This document shows positions 5,145 to 6,450 of a stretch of 6,450 nt of DNA, one piece after another. The DNA comes from Clostridia bacterium (GTDB lineage Bacteria > Bacillota_A > Clostridia > Christensenellales > Aristaeellaceae). The stretch lies in the NCBI GenBank assembly GCA_017648805.1, contig JAGCIC010000159.1, positions 1 through 6,450 of the forward strand, given 5' to 3'. Every line of letters starts with the position of its first letter. Position 1 is the first letter of the stretch. Below the pieces are notes generated by a model that was not told where the DNA came from, ran no database searches, and saw only the letters and a program-made list of their open reading frames with translations. Both the position numbers and the translations under genes were made by a program.

Positions 5145-5957
5145 ATGTACGACTACAAGGACCTGGGCTTCATATTCAACGGCAAGCACACCTTTCGGGA
5201 CTTCGGCCTGATCTTCATCCCGGACGCTGCGCCCCTGGCGGGCGGCGCCAGCCAGAGGAACGAGTACGAAGTGAGCGGCAGCGAGAGCAGCGTGATATTC
5301 GAGGGCGACAGAAGGAAACCCTTCAAGCTCTCCGGAGCGCTGTACCTGCTGAATGACCTGCCCGGCGTGAGCGCTGCCGGGGAACTGTTCAGGAGGGTCT
5401 CCGCGTGGCTCAAAGTCGGGCGGCGGGAGCTGATACTGGACTACGACCCGGACGTGTACTACCTGGCGCAGGTGGACGACGGCCTCACCTTCACGGACAA
5501 GACCTGGATGGAAGGCGGGATCCCGGTGACCTTCACCTGCCAGCCGGCCGCGCGCGACCGGGCGATCTGCACCACAAGGGGCAGCGTCAACGAGCTGAGC
5601 GGGACGGACGTGGACTTCACGCTGATCATGCGGGGCGAAAAGCCGGCGGACATAAGCGTGACGGTCACGAACCTGTCCACCTACCCGATCACCGGCCTCA
5701 CCGTCACCCTGAACGGGAAGCAGTGGGTTTTGGACGGGGTGAGCGTAGGCGAGGACTGGACGGCCCACATAGTCACCGAGCCGCCGGTGGACGCGTTCAA
5801 GCAGAGCGGCGAAACGGTCACCAGCCTGCTCTCCGGCATAACGAAGGCTGAAAAACTGCAGGCGGTGCCCGGCGCAAACACCGTGACGCTGAACATCGTG
5901 AGCGGGGGCAGCCGCGCGCAGGCTGACGTGGAGATCTTAGCGCGCCCCGTGTATTAA
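5145..5957 (+). CDS. Distal tail protein (Dit)
   Basis: This 270-residue protein matches the distal tail family that forms the hexameric hub at the end of the tail tube in siphophages of Gram-positive bacteria. The N-terminal domain (about 1-135) starts FIFNGKHTFRDFGLIF and carries the recurring YDPDVYYLAQVDDGLTF (about 100-116) and the FTCQPAAR edge strand (130-137). The C-terminal part (about 150-270) looks like the galectin/carbohydrate-module-like domain of larger Dits, with ISVTVTNLSTYPITGLTVTLNG (170-191) and PGANTVTLNIVSGG (242-255). That second domain may aid host binding, an inference. Ile codons are mixed, 6 ATA and 8 ATC, unlike the capsid gene. It is followed by Tal, the usual order, but preceded by the small BppU-like protein and not by a tape measure gene. 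Confidence 0.92.
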   Translation: MYDYKDLGFIFNGKHTFRDFGLIFIPDAAPLAGGASQRNEYEVSGSESSVIFEGDRRKPFKLSGALYLLNDLPGVSAAGELFRRVSAWLKVGRRELILDYDPDVYYLAQVDDGLTFTDKTWMEGGIPVTFTCQPAARDRAICTTRGSVNELSGTDVDFTLIMRGEKPADISVTVTNLSTYPITGLTVTLNGKQWVLDGVSVGEDWTAHIVTEPPVDAFKQSGETVTSLLSGITKAEKLQAVPGANTVTLNIVSGGSRAQADVEILARPVY

Positions 5958-5962
5958 GGAGG
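5955..5962 (+). promoter_or_regulatory. Stop codon overlapping a Shine-Dalgarno site
   Basis: TAAGGAGG: the Dit stop (TAA 5955-5957) overlaps AAGGAGG, with only 4 bases before ATG 5967. It fixes the Tal start and suggests coupled translation. Confidence 0.8.
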
Positions 5963-5966
5963 CCGC

Positions 5967-6450
5967 ATGGACTACATAACAGTCTACGACAAGCAGCTGA
6001 AGGTGGCGGGCTTCATACAGAACGCTGTGAAGCTCAGCTATGAACTGAAGCTGAACGACATAAGCCAGGCGGAAGTGACGCTGCCTTCCATGGATCCGGC
6101 GTGCAGCCTGCTGCAGCCCCGGGCGCTGGTGAGCTTCCCGGACGGCGGCAGGGACGCCGGACTGTTCCGCGTGATAGCGGCCCCGGAAAGCAAGCCCGGC
6201 CACCGGGGTGTCACCGAGTACCGGCTGGAGCATGTGTGCGCCTGCCTCATGGACGACTGCCTGCCGGGCTTCCTGACGCTGGGCGGCACGGGGGTGTACA
6301 CCTCTGACGTGATCAACGCGCTGCTCTCCCGCCAGAGCGTGCAGCGTTTCCAGCTGGGGGAGTGCGACTTTGACGACCAGTTTGAGTACACCTTCGAGAA
6401 CATGGACCTGCTGACGGCGCTGTTCTCACTGGGAAACGTGCTGGTGGATC
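5967..6450 (+). CDS. Tail-associated protein Tal (phage minor structural protein N-terminal region), 3' partial
   Basis: 161 residues are visible and the frame is open at the right edge. The sequence matches the conserved N-terminal hub region of Tal/antireceptor-type tail-tip proteins: an opening MDYITVYDKQLKVAGFIQNA, EVTLPSMDPACSLLQPRALVSF (about 36-57), GLFRVIAA (65-72), then EYRLEHVCACLMDDCLPG (84-101) and the FTFENMDLLTAL region near the edge, here YTFENMDLLTALF. In relatives the N-terminus docks on Dit, and a variable C-terminal part may carry a peptidoglycan hydrolase or host-binding region; neither is visible here. It has five cysteines in the visible part (residues 46, 91, 93, 98, 133). 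The start follows the Dit stop by 9 bases with a strong Shine-Dalgarno site. Confidence 0.88.
   Translation, partial: MDYITVYDKQLKVAGFIQNAVKLSYELKLNDISQAEVTLPSMDPACSLLQPRALVSFPDGGRDAGLFRVIAAPESKPGHRGVTEYRLEHVCACLMDDCLPGFLTLGGTGVYTSDVINALLSRQSVQRFQLGECDFDDQFEYTFENMDLLTALFSLGNVLVD

Noticed and set aside
1..6450. CRISPR array, tRNA, insertion sequence or retron/toxin-type system
   Set aside because: No spaced direct repeats, tRNA-like cloverleaf, transposase, reverse transcriptase or toxin-antitoxin pair was seen on either strand; the block is accounted for by virion and lysis genes.

Overview
The window is one continuous plus-strand block of virion genes from a tailed phage or prophage of the HK97-fold siphovirus type. 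No tRNA, rRNA, CRISPR array, insertion sequence, integrase or host housekeeping gene was seen. The DNA is GC-rich (roughly 60% by eye), starts are mostly preceded by strong AGGAG-type Shine-Dalgarno sites, and the protein families (phi13-type major tail protein, HK97 gp10-like protein, gp6-like connector, Dp-1-like holin, Dit/Tal) are those common in phages of Gram-positive bacteria. A GC-rich Firmicute such as a gut Clostridia-type host is the best guess, but this is an inference and the host cannot be named from this window.

Layout. A 5'-truncated ClpP-like prohead protease (2-757) is followed by the HK97-fold major capsid protein (771-2105). After a strong RNA hairpin (2119-2144) come the major tail tube protein (2174-2752), an HK97 gp10-like protein (2756-3169) and the tail assembly chaperone (3197-3556). 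The chaperone carries a textbook -1 programmed frameshift signal: a C CCA AAC slippery heptamer at 3544-3550, a 7-base spacer and an 8-bp stem at 3558-3584. The frameshift would append 73 residues, ending at 3771. A Rho-independent terminator (3773-3807) and about 180 bases of non-coding DNA follow. The block then resumes with a one-helix membrane protein (3984-4295), a holin (4311-4535), a gp6-like head-tail connector (4540-4806), a small BppU-N-like protein (4816-5133), the distal tail protein Dit (5145-5957) and the truncated start of the tail-tip protein Tal (5967-6450).

How they work together. The protease trims the capsid protein scaffold (delta) domain during head maturation. The connector and gp10-like proteins belong to the head-tail interface or tail end. 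The tail tube protein polymerises with help from the chaperone and its frameshifted form. Dit and Tal form the tail tip. The membrane proteins belong to lysis.

The unusual part is the gene order. The connector normally sits right after the capsid gene and gp10 before the tail tube gene; here both are displaced. A lysis-type pair sits inside the tail module. The tape measure gene expected between chaperone and Dit is absent from the window, and its slot holds a terminator, a non-coding gap, the membrane proteins and the connector. The clearest new-looking observations are this rearranged order with the missing tape measure gene, the frameshift cassette, and the near absence of ATA isoleucine codons in only the two most abundant virion proteins.
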